DNA of 64,000 bases from Brevipalpus yothersi (Eukaryota > Arthropoda > Arachnida > Trombidiformes > Tenuipalpidae), in assembly GCA_003956705.1 (NCBI GenBank), contig QZCP01000778.1, positions 53,332-117,331 of the forward strand, read 5' to 3'. Positions 29,656-45,256 of this stretch are shown in pieces. Made by a program: the position numbers and the translations under genes. The notes under the pieces are model-generated. The model did not search any database, was not told where the DNA came from, and was given only the letters and a program-made list of their open reading frames with translations. The first letter of the stretch is position 1. The number at the start of each line of letters is the position of its first letter.

Positions 29656-30392
29656 ATCATCACCATCAAGAGCATCAGCAATCTCACAAGAGAGATACTC
29701 ATATTATGTTTCTTGTGATACTTTTGTTAAGAATGGGCAATGTTTGAGTAGGTACGTGCTCATCAGTGAGGATGTCAATTGAAGCAAGTTTTAAACTATG
29801 CTACTGATGATGATCTAGAATCTTTCTAAATATTTGGTCAATAATACTCAATACAGAATTCTTGGAGCATTGTGTGAGCCAATTGAGACACGCTTTTCCA
29901 TTATGAAACTTACTCTTCCTTTTTCCTCCCTTTTTATCTACTTTTTCGATTGATTGGGTTTGGCGAAATTGTCAGTGTAGTCTGTATCTCTCTGTGTGTG
30001 AAAATTTGTGTTCATATACTCGTGACAAACGCCTAAGCTTCAGCATTGGCTGATGAATGACATCGAATTTCGATCTAGGCAAGAGGGCAAGAGGATTGAG
30101 AAAATATCTAGGCTCTCTCCTCTTCTTCTCGAATATACTTTGTCAGTCAAGAATAGTGATGCGGATGAATTCATGAAATAAAGAGAAGTAGACTGTGATG
30201 CTACAGATCAAAATATTCGCTCTCTCTCTCTTTTTCTCCTGCTCGTGTCAAATACTATTGAACAAAAGGCACATACACTCTTCTGCAATGCCTAATACTT
30301 TGAAAAGTCTTATCTCCAATGCGAATGAGAGATCTTTTGTCAAGTTTTTCTTGTCCTGCAAATTATCTTCCTTTTCTCACTAGTTGAGAGGA

Positions 30393-30461
<69 letters not shown>

Positions 30462-31252
30462 GAGCAAATCAAGCTCAAATTTTTGAGCCGAAAAAAATTT
30501 TCACCTCATCCTTTTCATCCGATGCTTATAAACTCACATACACACGAACACAGACATTCTTCCTCAATCCTCTTCCTCATTTGATTCTTTTTCCCTTTCG
30601 AGATGTGGACTTATTTCTCTAGTCCATTTGAGATCGTCTATTCTCTCTCTCTCCCTTATTCTTGTGAAATTCAGGAAAAAGATGAGGAGGCAAAATGTAG
30701 AAAATACCCATTGATGATAGATCCTCTCTGTCTCTTCTTTTCTTTTCTTCATCTCTCTCTCTCTCTCTTGTCGTCTTCCATTCATCCTCCAACATTGGTC
30801 CGCCTTTCATTCTTCCACATTGCAGAGTCCTCACTTACTTACTTGTACACATTCTCGCCTGCATGCCTTTTGCCAACTTGGAGTCCAATTTTGAATAATT
30901 GGATCCACCGATGTACAACACAGTACATACACATACAGAGAGACCAATGTAGAGAATAGAGAGGTACATACAGAATGATCTTAAATCTCGATACAATCTT
31001 GTGAATATGTATACCTTCACTGTCGACTCGCCCAATCCATTGTCAGTCGATTCGAAAGATCGATGCAGAAGCGAGAGATCGAAGAGCGATTCTGTTCGCT
31101 TAGCGTGTGAGATCACACTCTACAAGATTTTCACCTATTTTTCTTGCCCTCAGAAAGGCCCAAAATCTACAAATAAGATAAACTGTCCCCTCCGAAAATG
31201 TCTTACCAATGTATTCTCTTATTCTTTCTCCCTCTTTTCGATTCTCTTTCTC

Positions 31253-31286
<34 letters not shown>

Positions 31287-33211
31287 CCTCTCTTTATGCT
31301 CAATCTTCTTCTGCTAAACTCTTGGGTTTGGTTAGTTTTGAGAAGGCATGTCCACCTTGTCACATGTAAGCAAAACTCAAAGCGACAGTAAAAACAGGAG
31401 CCTTCTTCTGTGTATTACTTTGCCCAGTTGATTCGATGTACATTGACGCGGAACTGTATTTGGGACTCAAGTGAATTGGACAAAGGAAGAGAGAAGAAAA
31501 AAGTTCGATAGTGAAACCAATCGATTTTTGTAGCCTTTTCTATGGTACTTTATTGAGCCTTTCTCGCTCTTTTTCGCTTTTCTGAATGTTAACATACACA
31601 CATTTTCACTTGGACTTGAGCGATGTGAACGGATATTGAAAATTGTACCTGTGTGAGATTGTGAATTTGAGTTTGTCTTTCCAGCAGATTTTTCAATCTG
31701 CTACTATTTTTATACACTTTTGCCATACTTTATTCCTTGTATTTGAATTTTTGCTCTACATATTCTATCTACTTCTTCTTCTTCTCTTGTGACTGGAAGC
31801 TCTTTTTCGCTCTCTTTTTCGATTTACATGGTGAATTGGACATGCTTCCAGTTCCTGAATGAAACTTGCATAATTCTTTGAATGATTTCATAGAATTTCT
31901 CTCTATTTCTCTCTCTTTCTTTTGCTTCAAACTTCTGCTAGATTATGGTAGAAATAAGGCATTTCTATTTGAAAAAATAAGAACTGAGAATTGTCCATGT
32001 TTGCTTGCCCTCGATGTGTAAATAGGGAAAATACCCCCAAAAGAAACCATATGGAATAGGGAATAAAGAATAGCAGAGAGAATATATTTATTCTCAAAGT
32101 AAATTTTGACCAGTATAAGATGAGAGGAAGAGAAAATTTTATTAAACTCATCCACTACTACTACTACCCATATATTTGCACACGTTTATTTGCAAAATTT
32201 AGATTTGTTAACGTTTGAAACATTTCCTTACCTGAATTTCCATCATCTGATGTATATTAATATATTCTGTACTTCTATGTGTACATGTGTGAATTGAGCA
32301 TCATCATGTGCTGACAACAGTGGAAATAATTGCACTTTTGCAGTACATTGAAGACTGTAGCTGTAAAAAGAATTTTTGAATAGTATACAGAGCAAGATGT
32401 TCCTTCTCTCTCTCTCTCTCTCTTCAAATAAAATTGAATGCAATCGAACAAGATGATCATCGTGGATATGGATGCGGGAAAAAGGATGAAGAAGAGAGAT
32501 GAAAACACATTACAGATACACATACACACACGCACAACTTCAATAGAAAATCCTCTTCAACTTGTATCCAATTGAAAAGATTTTTTTTCTTCTTCTTTTT
32601 TCACTCTTTGATTTCTTCTATTTACCAATATCAGGGCAAAAGATTCATGGTTGACTTTTTTTGCTATTCCTTACATGTATATATGTATTCTTTCTTAACA
32701 CTTCTTCTTATTCTTCTTATATTCTCCTCTTAGAACATGGCAATCCTGGCGGCTTACCTGGTCTATACAGTGGATCTGTGGCCGAGTTTACCAGAGCGGA
32801 CTCGGTAATATTTCGAACTGATCTATACAATTTTACAACAGGTCAACTTGTGTATCCTTTCAAGCGAACCATAAAATATGATTCCAAATGGCTTGATAGT
32901 AAGTGTTTTTCTTCTTTTTTTCGATTCTTGATTCTCTCTCTCTTTTTCAATTGCTTCACCACCCATCACTACATACCGATGATGGTTTTCCTTCTTCTTC
33001 TGGAATATCTGTGTGTATATTCCAGAAGAATTTGATGGTTTCCCTTTTTTCACTTTTTTTCGCTGAGCTTCTTAAATCCCAGGATTTTCAATAGCTATTT
33101 GATCTCCTTCTTTTCTCGCAAACCACACTCTTTTACACACACACATAGACATGGAAACATATCAAAAAGTTATTTTTTTTAATACATGACCACAACTAAG
33201 TCTCTTATTTT

Positions 33212-33265
<54 letters not shown>

Positions 33266-34654
33266 CACAGAGCCTCATTTTGTTGGTTCCTATGATATTG
33301 GTGATTATGTTTACTTCTTTTTTCGCGAAAGCGCTGTTGAATACATAAATTGTGGTAAAAATGTTTACTCTCGTGTGGCACGAGTTTGTAAGGTAAGATT
33401 TTGTACGGTTTCAAGAGAAAGGAATTCATATTATTTTATGCATTGAAATTTTGACAATAATTTCAAATGTTTTGTATGCCCTCAAACATTGACCAATAAT
33501 GAGAATGGTTTATACAAGGTTTTTTTACACTCGGATCTGTGGGTACACATAGGAAAAGAGTATCACAATATTATACACTGAAATTGAAGTTATAAGTAGC
33601 CCAAGAGAAGCAGTGCAATCAAATAATCTAGGGAATACATCGCAGTAGTACACACACTTGCTCTTGATGTTGAAATTGTCATCATCACGTATCATGATCA
33701 CAGTGTCATCATCATGTAAAGAAGGCTATGTAAGAATGGTATCATGTGAAGCTTATTGTCTTACCAAAAGAGAAGAGAAGAGGATAGAGAATCTGAAGCA
33801 TTGTTCTTTATGGATGATTGTCATCAAGAAAAATATCATCACAGCCTGTGATACATTTTGCCTTAGGAAAAGACTGGGAATATAGACAGAAAGATAAGTG
33901 CAACAGCCCAAGTTTTTTGGAAAGGAAAAGAAAAATTGTGTCCATTTCTTATCCAACTTATTGTTTTTATCCGACATTTGGGCTTGTTTTTTCGATCTAC
34001 TATTCTTTTGTTTTATACTGAGTCCAGGAATACATACAGCTTCATATCATGATGGCCGAGCGTACATCTTCTAGTTCGATGTCACCGATGTTTATTTCGT
34101 GGTGGATATTGAAACATGATGATAATAATAATGTATTCTGGAAAAAGCGAATTTTTCTTTTCACTTTTTCACTTTTTCTTTTTACTCTTCTTGAAAGATT
34201 CTATCATCATCATATAGCTTGTTGCACTAGCCTACCTCATCCAAGCCTCATACCACTGCCATTCAAAAGTGATGAAAACCTTTTACCGGTGAAATATTCC
34301 TTGGTGGAGAGAAAATTTTTTTACTTCTTGTTGCTTTTGGTGCCTTTCAATTTTTTCTCAAACTTTTCCTCTCTCCATCATCATATTGCCTCCGGTGAAA
34401 TGATGGATAAAACTTCTCTGATTATACAAATTTTTGCTTTGCTACCTTCTCTCTCTCCCTTGATCAGTACAGTTATTCTCTATTCTTTTGCTAGATTCAT
34501 TTCAGTATACTTTAGCATGCTTTTATTCAGTAACTGTTTTGATCATTCAGGAAATAATTGTATTTCCATCCAATATATGTATGCTTAATTGGACTTTTTC
34601 TGTATGCTTTTCACTACTTTTTCTCTTCAATCCTCTTTTCTTTTTACTTTTTGT

Positions 34655-34719
<65 letters not shown>

Positions 34720-37700
34720 TGCTAGTTTTTTTGTCTTTTTTCATCTTTCTATCATTCTTGTATCATCATGCCCATTACTCCTCTCTTCCTCTCATCTCTC
34801 CACTTAGATGGTCATCATCAGATTAACCTGAGTCTTGACTTTTCTTATTCTCATCTTTCTTCTTCTTCATCATCATGCGTCTTTCTCTTCCTCTCTCATC
34901 TTCATATTGGAGAACCCACTTTGCTTCAAGCTCAATGGAATTGAGGGAATATGCTTTCTACTTGATGGAAGATAGAATTTGTCTGATTCATCCACTCAAA
35001 TGCATGAATTTCGAAATGTGTGTATGTGATACAAATCGAAGATGAGGAAATAGCTCTGTGAGCAGTCGAAAATTTTTCCACAGCCGCCGAAAGTGATATT
35101 CATCCAATCCATTGGCCATTGTATGTTTATTGAATGTGATCCAGAATGGAAAAAATGATCATCAATGTTGGGAAAAAAATCAGCAAAGAATTTGATTCAC
35201 TTATCGGATGAATGGACAATAATCGTGACCATTCTATTGTCAATTTGATTCTTTCAAAATGAAAGAATTTCATGAGGGCTCTCCATCGATGAAAAGGAAG
35301 GAAAAATAGTTTTCAATCATCAGATAGACATCCACTGTTTTTCCGTTGGTTTTTCGAGATCTTGAAAAATTGTTTGAAAGATTGAAATATTTTTCTCAAT
35401 ATTTTCGAAACAGTAACATAAGATGAGAATAGGGGACAAAAAAACAAATATTATTTTTTCCAGTCTAATGCATCAAGTACATGTACTAAGCTCCCAAATG
35501 ATGACATGATGAGCCACTATTCTGAGCAAAATTTAATGATTATTTTATGGATAATCAAGTTAGAGCTAAAGAAGCTCATCAGAGGAGAGTAGAATGAAGA
35601 ATGAAAAAAAGTTCCCCTAAATTTAATATAATTTCAAATTCTAATCAAATTCCAGAAAAAAACGATAATCAAATACAGTAGAAGAGGAAAAAAAGAATTC
35701 GAAAGACAGACCCACCACACCAGTATCATCAACTTGATTTTTCGTTTATTTGATGATAATAAGAGCAACAATAGACAGTAAATATGCATAAGAATGGAGG
35801 CGAAATCGGAAAGTTTTTATTCCTCTTTGATGCGGTTGTTTTTGTGTTGGGGTTTGTTGTTGTTGTGTGTGTGTGTGTGTGTATGTATATGGATGATATG
35901 TGTAATGATGGAAAGATCGTGGGATGCGGGATATGAGCAAGCAGTGATGAGATGAAAAAGAGAATATGGATCCTGTAACAGGGTCTCATTGTGCTTGATG
36001 TTTGATTCATCTTGTTATGAGGCCAACTGATGAGAATTTTTTTTATCTTTTCCTCTCTCTCTCTCTCTCTCTTTCTTTTCACTTGCCCTCAATTCTCTCT
36101 GCTTGCTTCCATTCTTATCCATCTTCTTCTTGATTGGCTGTTCATTCATAAAAATTCACTTGAAATGCGTGAAAATGCTTCGAGCTCCTATGGTGACTAG
36201 AATATTGGAAATTCTTCTCTCTGGTTGACTTATTCCTCCTCACACCGCCCGCTGTACAGACACATACACAGATGTGTGTGTATGTGTATTCATTCAACCT
36301 CGATGTCTATCTTGAATTTTTCCACCTATTGTGAGCATTTCGATGTCTATTTGCTGTGCCTCTTGGAACAAATCATCTCTCATCACCATTCAGCATCCAT
36401 ATTGCTCATCAATTTGAGATGAGAGAAAGATTCTCAGAGTACTAATAGTGAGGAAGCGGAAATGGTGCTGAATTTGTAAAATTGTAAAATTCATCCTCTC
36501 TATGTTATTGTTAGTTGCAAAATCTTCTCTTCAAAGCTTCTCTTTCCCCTTCTTGTTGTAAACCCATATTGAGAATAGAATACTGCTCAAATAGATGAAG
36601 AAAGAAGTGATGAGCTCGAAATGATACCAAAAAATTGGTGTGTAATTCACGTTCGTGGAGGTCGAAGTGATATATTTAAGATCAAAAATAGGCTTCACAC
36701 TGGAACCCAAAGGATGCACTAGCAATTTCACCCTGAAATTTTCGATTTTTCATCACTTATCTTGGAGGAAGATTGTGAAACTGAAACCAAAATAAATATT
36801 CTCGATGAATAATTGTGTATAAGAAATTGGTTGTTTGAAATTTTCGTCCAATATGTTCATCATCAGTCGATTTGAAAATAGCATTCATTCAAATAGCCAT
36901 CATTCAAGTGTCTAGACGAGTGGAATATTCCAATTTCATGTACACTTGCGAAAAACTTGTAAATATTGTTCAAGATATTTATTTTCTGTGTGTGTGATCA
37001 ATTGATGGCCTGTTTACTTTTTCATCACTTGTATGATACACACTTTCATTGAAGATGGATGTGAATCAACTATTTTGACCATTGCTTTTCTCTACTAGCT
37101 TATTCTATCTCTCATCCTCTCTATTCTCCATGGAAATACTGGATGCTGAGAGGAAGAGAGGGATGCTCATCCTTCACTTTCCACTCATCTCTAATACCTA
37201 CATGTAATGTTTCCCATTCTTTTCTATCCATATTGTCATCTCTCTTCTTTCTGCTTGCTACGTGATGGACTTTGTGGTCATGAATGATGATGAAAATGGT
37301 TTCAGTGGTCCCACTATCAAGTGATACTCTGTCAAATTGGATGATGAATGGGCATACTAAACTAATGTCTTTTGTCTTAACGTCTTGTCGCCTTTCTCTC
37401 TCTTTATTTCTTTCACATATTCTCATATTCTCATCTATTGTACTTTTATTTTTCTCTATCAAACAAAAAACAGCGTGATACCGGTGGAAGAAACATTTTG
37501 AGCAAGAATTGGGCCACATTCTTGAAAGCACGATTAAATTGCTCCATTCCAGGAGAATTTCCTTTTTATTTCAATGAAATTCGTGAGTATCTCTCATCAT
37601 CACATCCATTCATCTTCCTCCTCCTCTTCTTGTTTCATCTTCATCTTCATCTCTATCTGTCTCTCATCCACTTCACCTTCATCCATCCACCCACTCAATA

Positions 37701-40700
37701 CCTAAACCACGAACTTTATGGTGAAAAATGTTGCTCTTCATATTATTTGCTGATGACAGCTTATTTTTCAGCTATATTCTTTCTCTCTCTATTTTCTCCT
37801 CCTTAATCTTACTTATTGCCCAAGCTAATTTGCAGAAAAATTTTTTAATTGATTTTTTTTTCACTATCTTATCAATTTTTCTCCTCCCTCAAAAATGATT
37901 CCCTTAGAACACATTTTCAAAGCACCAACTGAAGATGGAAAATTTTATGCAGTTTTTTCAACCTCACTCAATGGTCTGATCGGATCAGCAATTTGTACAT
38001 TCACATTAGACTCAATACAAGAGGTGTTTAATGGTAAATTTAAAGAGCAATCAAATTCAATGTCCGCCTGGCTACCTGTGTTAAGTTCCAAAGTGCCTGA
38101 GCCACGTCCCGGTGGCTGTGCTGATGATACTCAAGCACTGCCCGATTCGGTGCTCAATTTTATACGTGGACATCCGTTAATGGACTCAGCGGTTGCCCAC
38201 GATAATGGCCGGCCAGTGTATTATAAACGTGATGTGATATTTACTCGAATAGTGATTGATATGCTTGAAGTGGATGGCATTTCATACATAGTATACTATG
38301 TGGGCACTGCCACCGGTGAAGTGTATAAGATTGTCCAATGGACGGATAGATCAGGACAACATTCATCACTGGTCGATATACTTAAAGCAACATCACCGCA
38401 TCCAGTGCGTGCGATGGAAATATCAGATGAATTTAAATCATTGTATATATCGTCAGACTATCAAATTAAGCAATTTAATTTGCAAATGTGTAAATCAAGA
38501 CATGATACGTGTATAATGTGTATAAAGGATCCCTATTGTGGTTGGGATAAAAATCATGGTGAATGTAAACCCTATGTAACTGGGTAAGTGTGATTGAACA
38601 CATGAACACACACTCATGTGTGTGTGTCTGTGTGATTAACTTTTTCTACTTCAATCTTTTTGTTTCAATCTATTTTCTGTTCTCTTTCTTCTTCTCCTTC
38701 CTTTGAACAATTCGCAACAATGACAAAAACAATCAACTTCTTTATATTCCCTTTAAACACTGGAACATCTTGTCTATGTAAAATTTTCTCTCCTTGTTTC
38801 TCATTTTCATCCACCACAAGAGGAACCAAGATTCCTTTCCTCTTCCTTCTCATCTTCTCATCTTCTCCTCTCCATCCTCCCACTTCTCTCTTGGTATTGT
38901 GATTCTTCTTGTTCTTAGTCAAGATCACTCTTTCTTGAATACAAGCGGAACTCTTTGAAAACTTTTCTCTTTCTCTGTCTCTTTTCACCCTTACACCCTG
39001 TATTCCTTCATTTTCACCCTCCATAGAAGAGGGAGAGCGAGCAAGAGAGAGAGAGAGAGGATCGAGAAGTGGGTAACAAGAGTGGAAGAGCAAATGCAAA
39101 ATATGTTGCGGAACCCTTGAACTTCATCTTCTCTCTCGATCCTCTTCTTCCTCTCTTCATCCTCTGCCCAGTTTGCCTACTTTGGGTGCATTGTTTATGC
39201 ATCATCTAAGGCGACAACAACGTTTGAGTGATTAGTCTACGATGTCCTCTCACATACACACTCTCCTCTCATCCTCATCCTTATTCTCGTGCTTCTCTTT
39301 CTCTCTCTCCCTCTTTCTCACATGTTTGCGCCTTAAGCCAGCTTCCGGTGCGATTCCACTAATTATGCACTTCACCAGGAACTTTGAAGAACTTGAAAAA
39401 TGGTTCCTGATCATATATCAGTCAGTGTAAAGCTTGTCTACTCACTGTCTCTCTCTCTCTCTTTCTTTCTTATTCTCTCTTCATTTCCTCTTCTTTTGCT
39501 CCTCGTTCTGACTTATTTTTCTTCTCACTTCTCATCTGGTCAACAAGGATCACATTGTTTGTATCATCATTGTGGATGAAGATAGAGAAAACGATGATTT
39601 GCTCTCTGCTGTCATCATGTACAACATTCTCCCTGGAATAGATAACAGATTTTGTCCATAGAAAATTCTTTTTCGCGCTATTTTCACTCTACACACTATA
39701 CTCCAAACAGTGTCCCAATTCACCTTCTCCTATTGACAATATCTTATTTTTGGTTGATCTTTTTTCTTCTTTTTCATCCTCTTTCTCCTGTCTTCATACT
39801 AGTTTAGTTGACAAAAAAATTCTTTTCTCGCCTTTTTTACATAGTTATTTTTGACATTTTTTCGCTTCAAGCATTTTTATCCATAGGCAGCGACAAGACA
39901 CGGAAAGACTGGAGTACAAGTCGATGAATAGTTTCTCTCTCTCCTTAGATTACATTTTTCTCTCCACTGTAAATAACTGTGTGTGTGTGTGAAATATTCA
40001 TTCATTTTCTCTGGAATTCTCATGATTTGAATACAAGTAGGCGTACCTATAGAGCAGTACAGATAGAGAGTAGGAAATTTAAAAAAAATGAAAAAAACTT
40101 GACTAGATGATAGATTTTTTTTCTTTCTTTCCTCTCTATTCTTTCCACAATAAATAGGACATAAACTTCGACTAAACTTTTGCTCAACACATTCCCTTGA
40201 TTCACATTGTGGGTGACTTTCTTTTTCTTTCTCTCTCTCTTTCTATCTTGCATTTTCTCTTCTGAACCCCCCTAGTAAAAGAAGATATATTCATTCGATT
40301 CAGAATAGCATCGCCAAGGGGAGTAGAAAGAGAAAGATAAAAAAGAAGAGGATGTATTGAAGAAGAAAAAAAGGAGGCGGAAAAGAAGAATGAAGACTCA
40401 AGATGATGATAAATCTGAATGTCGCGAATATTAAACAAGACAGAGAGCGAGGCACTTGAACTAGTCAAACTTGGAACACTTCTGAACTATAGTCTTGGAA
40501 GAAGAATATGCATATAATAATGGTTGAAAAAGAGAGGGAAAAATGAAAAATAATTCATACTTACCATGTTGAGAATATTGGTGAAGAATTGTTCAAGTTC
40601 TCTTTTTGCTCTTCCTCTTATTTTCTATCGATAGACCATGTAACATGGTAAAATTTTATTCGCTTCAGTGATAATCTTTTTCCAGTTTATTTCACGAGTA

Positions 40701-41353
40701 TTCCCCTCTGTTCTCCTGTTTATCATAAATTATAAGTTCATATTTATCGGTACTGTTTCGGGTATCTTTAGCATGATGTGATCATCTTTGATTTGCCTTG
40801 CTCTTCTGATGTGTCTCTCATGCATTTCCACATCATTCGCGGATGAAATCATTTTGTCATCATCCATGTACTCTTCATGAGAGCGAGCATCTTAGAGGTT
40901 GAAAAATTTATGGAAAGGAAGAAGAAGCAATAAACTTAAACTAGGGACAAAGAGAATATCAATGAGCAAAAGACTGTGACTCAATATTCCTCAATTCCTT
41001 ATACTTATCATGCTCGTGAATAAATGGAATAATATTGATGATGACTGAATATTCTTCGACCAGTATCATTTGTAAGCGACATGTAATGCGTATCACTATT
41101 ATCGGTATGACATTCCCAAGCAGATAGTAGTGGTACAGTAAAATGGATTCAAGATGAAATGAACAATGGAACTTTATGTATATATACATCTATCTATCTA
41201 TCCTTTTGCCAAAGTGACTGTATGCTTGTGTCTAGGAGAAAGTCTATTGAGCGAAATGATAAAGTGAAAGATGAGGACGTAAAGAAAGAGACATGGCAAG
41301 GAGGAGATCTTGAATCGAGTAGATGAGACGTAAAAGCGACTGTGAAGAGGTGG

Positions 41354-41412
<59 letters not shown>

Positions 41413-42090
41413 ACGGATGAAGATGAACTTGGAAAAGTTTTAGATCATTTTTCTTCATTTCTATCATCTTTTTCTCTTTTTCCTTCCTCTCAGCATCCTT
41501 ATCCACTGTACACATGGTCTTTCATGATGTGTGTGGACTTTACCATGTACGATGTATTGTTTGGCTAAGCGACTATAGCACAGAGTAAAGCATGATGCAT
41601 GGATGAAAGTTTCAAAAATTGACTAACAGCTTTTCGCTCCGCATCATCTAATCTTTCAACTTTCTTCATCTTTCCATTCTGTTTCTTTCCTATGTTCAAC
41701 TAATATTACGCAAATTAATCATGTATCGAGATTTAACTTTTCTAGGAGTCTAGATTTTATGTGAGCACAAAAATTTGTAAAGATCCGATGGGATCTATGG
41801 GAACAATTTTTTCTTCATCCTTTATTTTGTTTTTAATTTTAATTCTCGTTGGATGGAATTTCTCTCTCTCTCACACACACTATTGGATCGTTTGTTTGCA
41901 TGAATTTTTGATGTGACTATTTTATCGCTCAATGTAAAGCCCATACTTGCTTACAAACTAGATCTTTGACTTTTATGCATCACTTGCAACCTTTTGATAA
42001 TCATTCTTCTCAGCATCTCTTCCATCCTGTTCATCTTTTGTACACTCAATTCTTCTTCATGATCCAGTTCACTTCACCTTTCACATCATC

Positions 42091-42146
<56 letters not shown>

Positions 42147-44251
42147 TTCTTCATTTCATCAGCAATGTTCACCCTATTAATTCAGTTTTTCCAATCTTCA
42201 ATTTTTACCTCCCCATCATCTCTCAAAGCCATTCATTTTCATCTTCTCGGAGATTTTCTCTCTACTGTCAATCTTATCCTCTACTGTATTTGCCTCCTCA
42301 TCTTAACCATCCTCTTTTCTTCCTTTATCATGATTATTCAATGAGGGTCATTATTCTTATGTCTCTTCTGTCTCTCGCTGGAATACTTTTCATACTACCT
42401 AAGAGTCTCTATCCAGACTATGTGAGTGTGTATGTGTACCTTCGCTGAGGTCATAAAAATTTGGATTCTCTAGTGACTATTGATACCTTCCATCAGACGA
42501 ATTTGAGCTTTAAGATGCTCTAATAGAGGTAGGGAAAAGGATGGACTTTCTCGATTGTAAACGAGCCCACATGAAAGAGTGTTGAAGAGAAAAGTGTGAA
42601 AAATTTCTACCTCTGGTATATTGAAATATATCAGAATACTTTCTTCTTTCCTCCACTTTTTCCTCTCACCATCTTTGAAATATCTCCATCTTGTGTCCAT
42701 TATTTTGTAAACCTTAAGCTACCAGAGGCAGGAAAAATATTTTCACTATTCCCATAACATAGTCCCATGACTCCTTCCGTTTTCTTTTCTCATGCTGATG
42801 TGTCTATGCCTATGTGTGTGTGTATGTCCATTCGTTTTGGATATGGTCGTATGTATATGTATGCCACTTTCGTGAATTCAAAGCCATTTTTCAGCAGAAG
42901 GACCATTCAAGCTTCTTCTTGCTTGACTCTACATTCACTCTATTAAAGTAGGCGAAAAAAGGAAAGATTTTTCACATTCTCAAGTTGAATATGTTTTGCC
43001 CAAATCTTGCACATTTTCTCTCTCTCTTCCCTTCTTGAAAGTGTGACCATTGGAATCATTCTTTTCCACTCTCCAATGTGTCCATCCATCGATTCTCTCT
43101 CACTTAGTTTCTTTCAATGTCCATCCAAAATGTTGTAAATTCCTGAGGGCTGTTGAAATGTTTTCATAATGGATGTTATAAGCATCATTCTTTTTCTCGC
43201 TCTTCATAGCTTTTTTTTTCTCTCTCTCTCCTTCTTCTGGCCTGCTTCATGGTGAATTTTGAGGGTAAAATTTTATCCATCTACTTTTGAACAACAGACC
43301 ATCATCAAAGAACTACTATTAGGACTCTTCACCTATCTATCCATCCATCTATCCATAAATTCCATCCTTCTATTACCTCCTCCCTCCCCTCCTTACTACC
43401 CTATTTTCACGCTTACATCATCCAATTTAAATAACATCCAACCGGCTCGACACCTCACATTCTGATGAATGATGATGCTGGCAGAGATTGGAGCAAGTTC
43501 ACTATGTTTGCGATTTTCTTTCTACTATTTTTCTGATGATGAATGATGCTGAGTTAAGCTTACTTGGATCCTCTATTCTTTTGCTCTCTCTCTCTATTTT
43601 CTATTCTATTCTTTCAGCATCCAAACACCAGAAGCCAAATCTTAACTTGGCTAGTTCATGGGCTATGTGTGTGTGTGTGTGTGGTGTATGAGTCAGTGTT
43701 TTAGGATAATGAATAATTGTCAACAAAAATTGGTATTGAAAGAGCTTTTGCTTTTTCGGGAAGAGCTCGAATTATCTGGTGAAGAGCAGCTAATCTGTGT
43801 TAGAAGAATCGAGGGATGAGCAGAATAAGAGATGGAGAGAAACAGTGTTGAATGTGAAGATAGATAAACTTCCATTCAGCATCCCTCGCGTGCATCTTTC
43901 ATTAATATTTTTCTTTCCCTTTTGACATCATTAGTGGACTTACCATGTTGATGATGAGATGAACGCGCGCACACGTTGTTCCGGATCTGTAATCATTCTC
44001 TCTTTTTCTCTTTCTCTCTTTCTCTCTCTCATAATCTGACTAGAGGAATAGGAATCCAAATGAACAACGAGAAAAGGGAATAATCTGACTTCAATGAATA
44101 ATCATCATCAGTTCCATACTGATATGTGTATACACTCATAGCCATATTCACCGCTTGAAACTTGCCTCACAGCTTCAAATATCAACGGGTCCAAATAGTC
44201 ATTATATTCCGATCGCTTTCTGATATTAATAGCTAGTGCACAATACAAGAT

Positions 44252-44347
<96 letters not shown>

Positions 44348-45256
44348 NNNNNNNNNNNNNNNNNNNNNNNNNNNNNNNNNNNNNNNNNNNNNNNNNNNNN
44401 NNNNNNNNNNNNNNNNNNNNNNNNNNNNNNNNNNNNNNNNNNNNNNNNNNNNNNNNNNNNNNNNNNNNNNNNNNNNNNNNNNNNNNNNNNNNNNNNNNNN
44501 NNNNNNNNNNNNNNNNNNNNNNNNNNNNNNNNNNNNNNNNNNNNNNNNNNNNNNNNNNNNNNNNNNNNNNNNNNNNNNNNNNNNNNNNNNNNNNNNNNNN
44601 NNNNNNNNNNNNNNNNNNNNNNNNNNNNNNNNNNNNNNNNNNNNNNNNNNNNNNNNNNNNNNNNNNNNNNNNNNNNNNNNNNNNNNNNNNNNNNNNNNNN
44701 NNNNNNNNNNNNNNNNNNNNNNNNNNNNNNNNNNNNNNNNNNNNNNNNNNNNNNNNNNNNNNNNNNNNNNNNNNNNNNNNNNNNNNNNNNNNNNNNNNNN
44801 NNNNNNNNNNNNNNNNNNNNNNNNNNNNNNNNNNNNNNNNNNNNNNNNNNNNNNNNNNNNNNNNNNNNNNNNNNNNNNNNNNNNNNNNNNNNNNNNNNNN
44901 NNNNNNNNNNNNNNNNNNNNNNNNNNNNNNNNNNNNNNNNNNNNNNNNNNNNNNNNNNNNNNNNNNNNNNNNNNNNNNNNNNNNNNNNNNNNNNNNNNNN
45001 NNNNNNNNNNNNNNNNNNNNNNNNNNNNNNNNNNNNNNNNNNNNNNNNNNNNNNNNNNNNNNNNNNNNNNNNNNNNNNNNNNNNNNNNNNNNNNNNNNNN
45101 NNNNNNNNNNNNNNNNNNNNNNNNNNNNNNNNNNNNNNNNNNNNNNNNNNNNNNNNNNNNNNNNNNNNNNNNNNNNNNNNNNNNNNNNNNNNNNNNNNNN
45201 NNNNNNNNNNNNNNNNNNNNNNNNNNNNNNNNNNNNNNNNNNNNNNNNNNNNNNNN

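Larger units (their letters stand above)
26206..32733 (+). other. Sema2: Sema2 intron, 6.5 kb
   Basis: Begins GTAAGT and ends TCTCCTCTTAG. It contains (GA)n and (CT)n tracts at 26658, 29603, 30398 and 31245 and no gene I can support. Confidence 0.85.

Noticed and set aside
38665..39099. 144-codon minus frame after a Sema2 exon
   Set aside because: It is the purine-rich complement of a pyrimidine-rich intron and mostly Lys/Arg/Glu. No splice or family support.
41966..42448. 160-codon plus frame
   Set aside because: Runs through a (CT)n tract and pyrimidine-rich intron. Ser/Leu/Phe/His composition follows the base bias.
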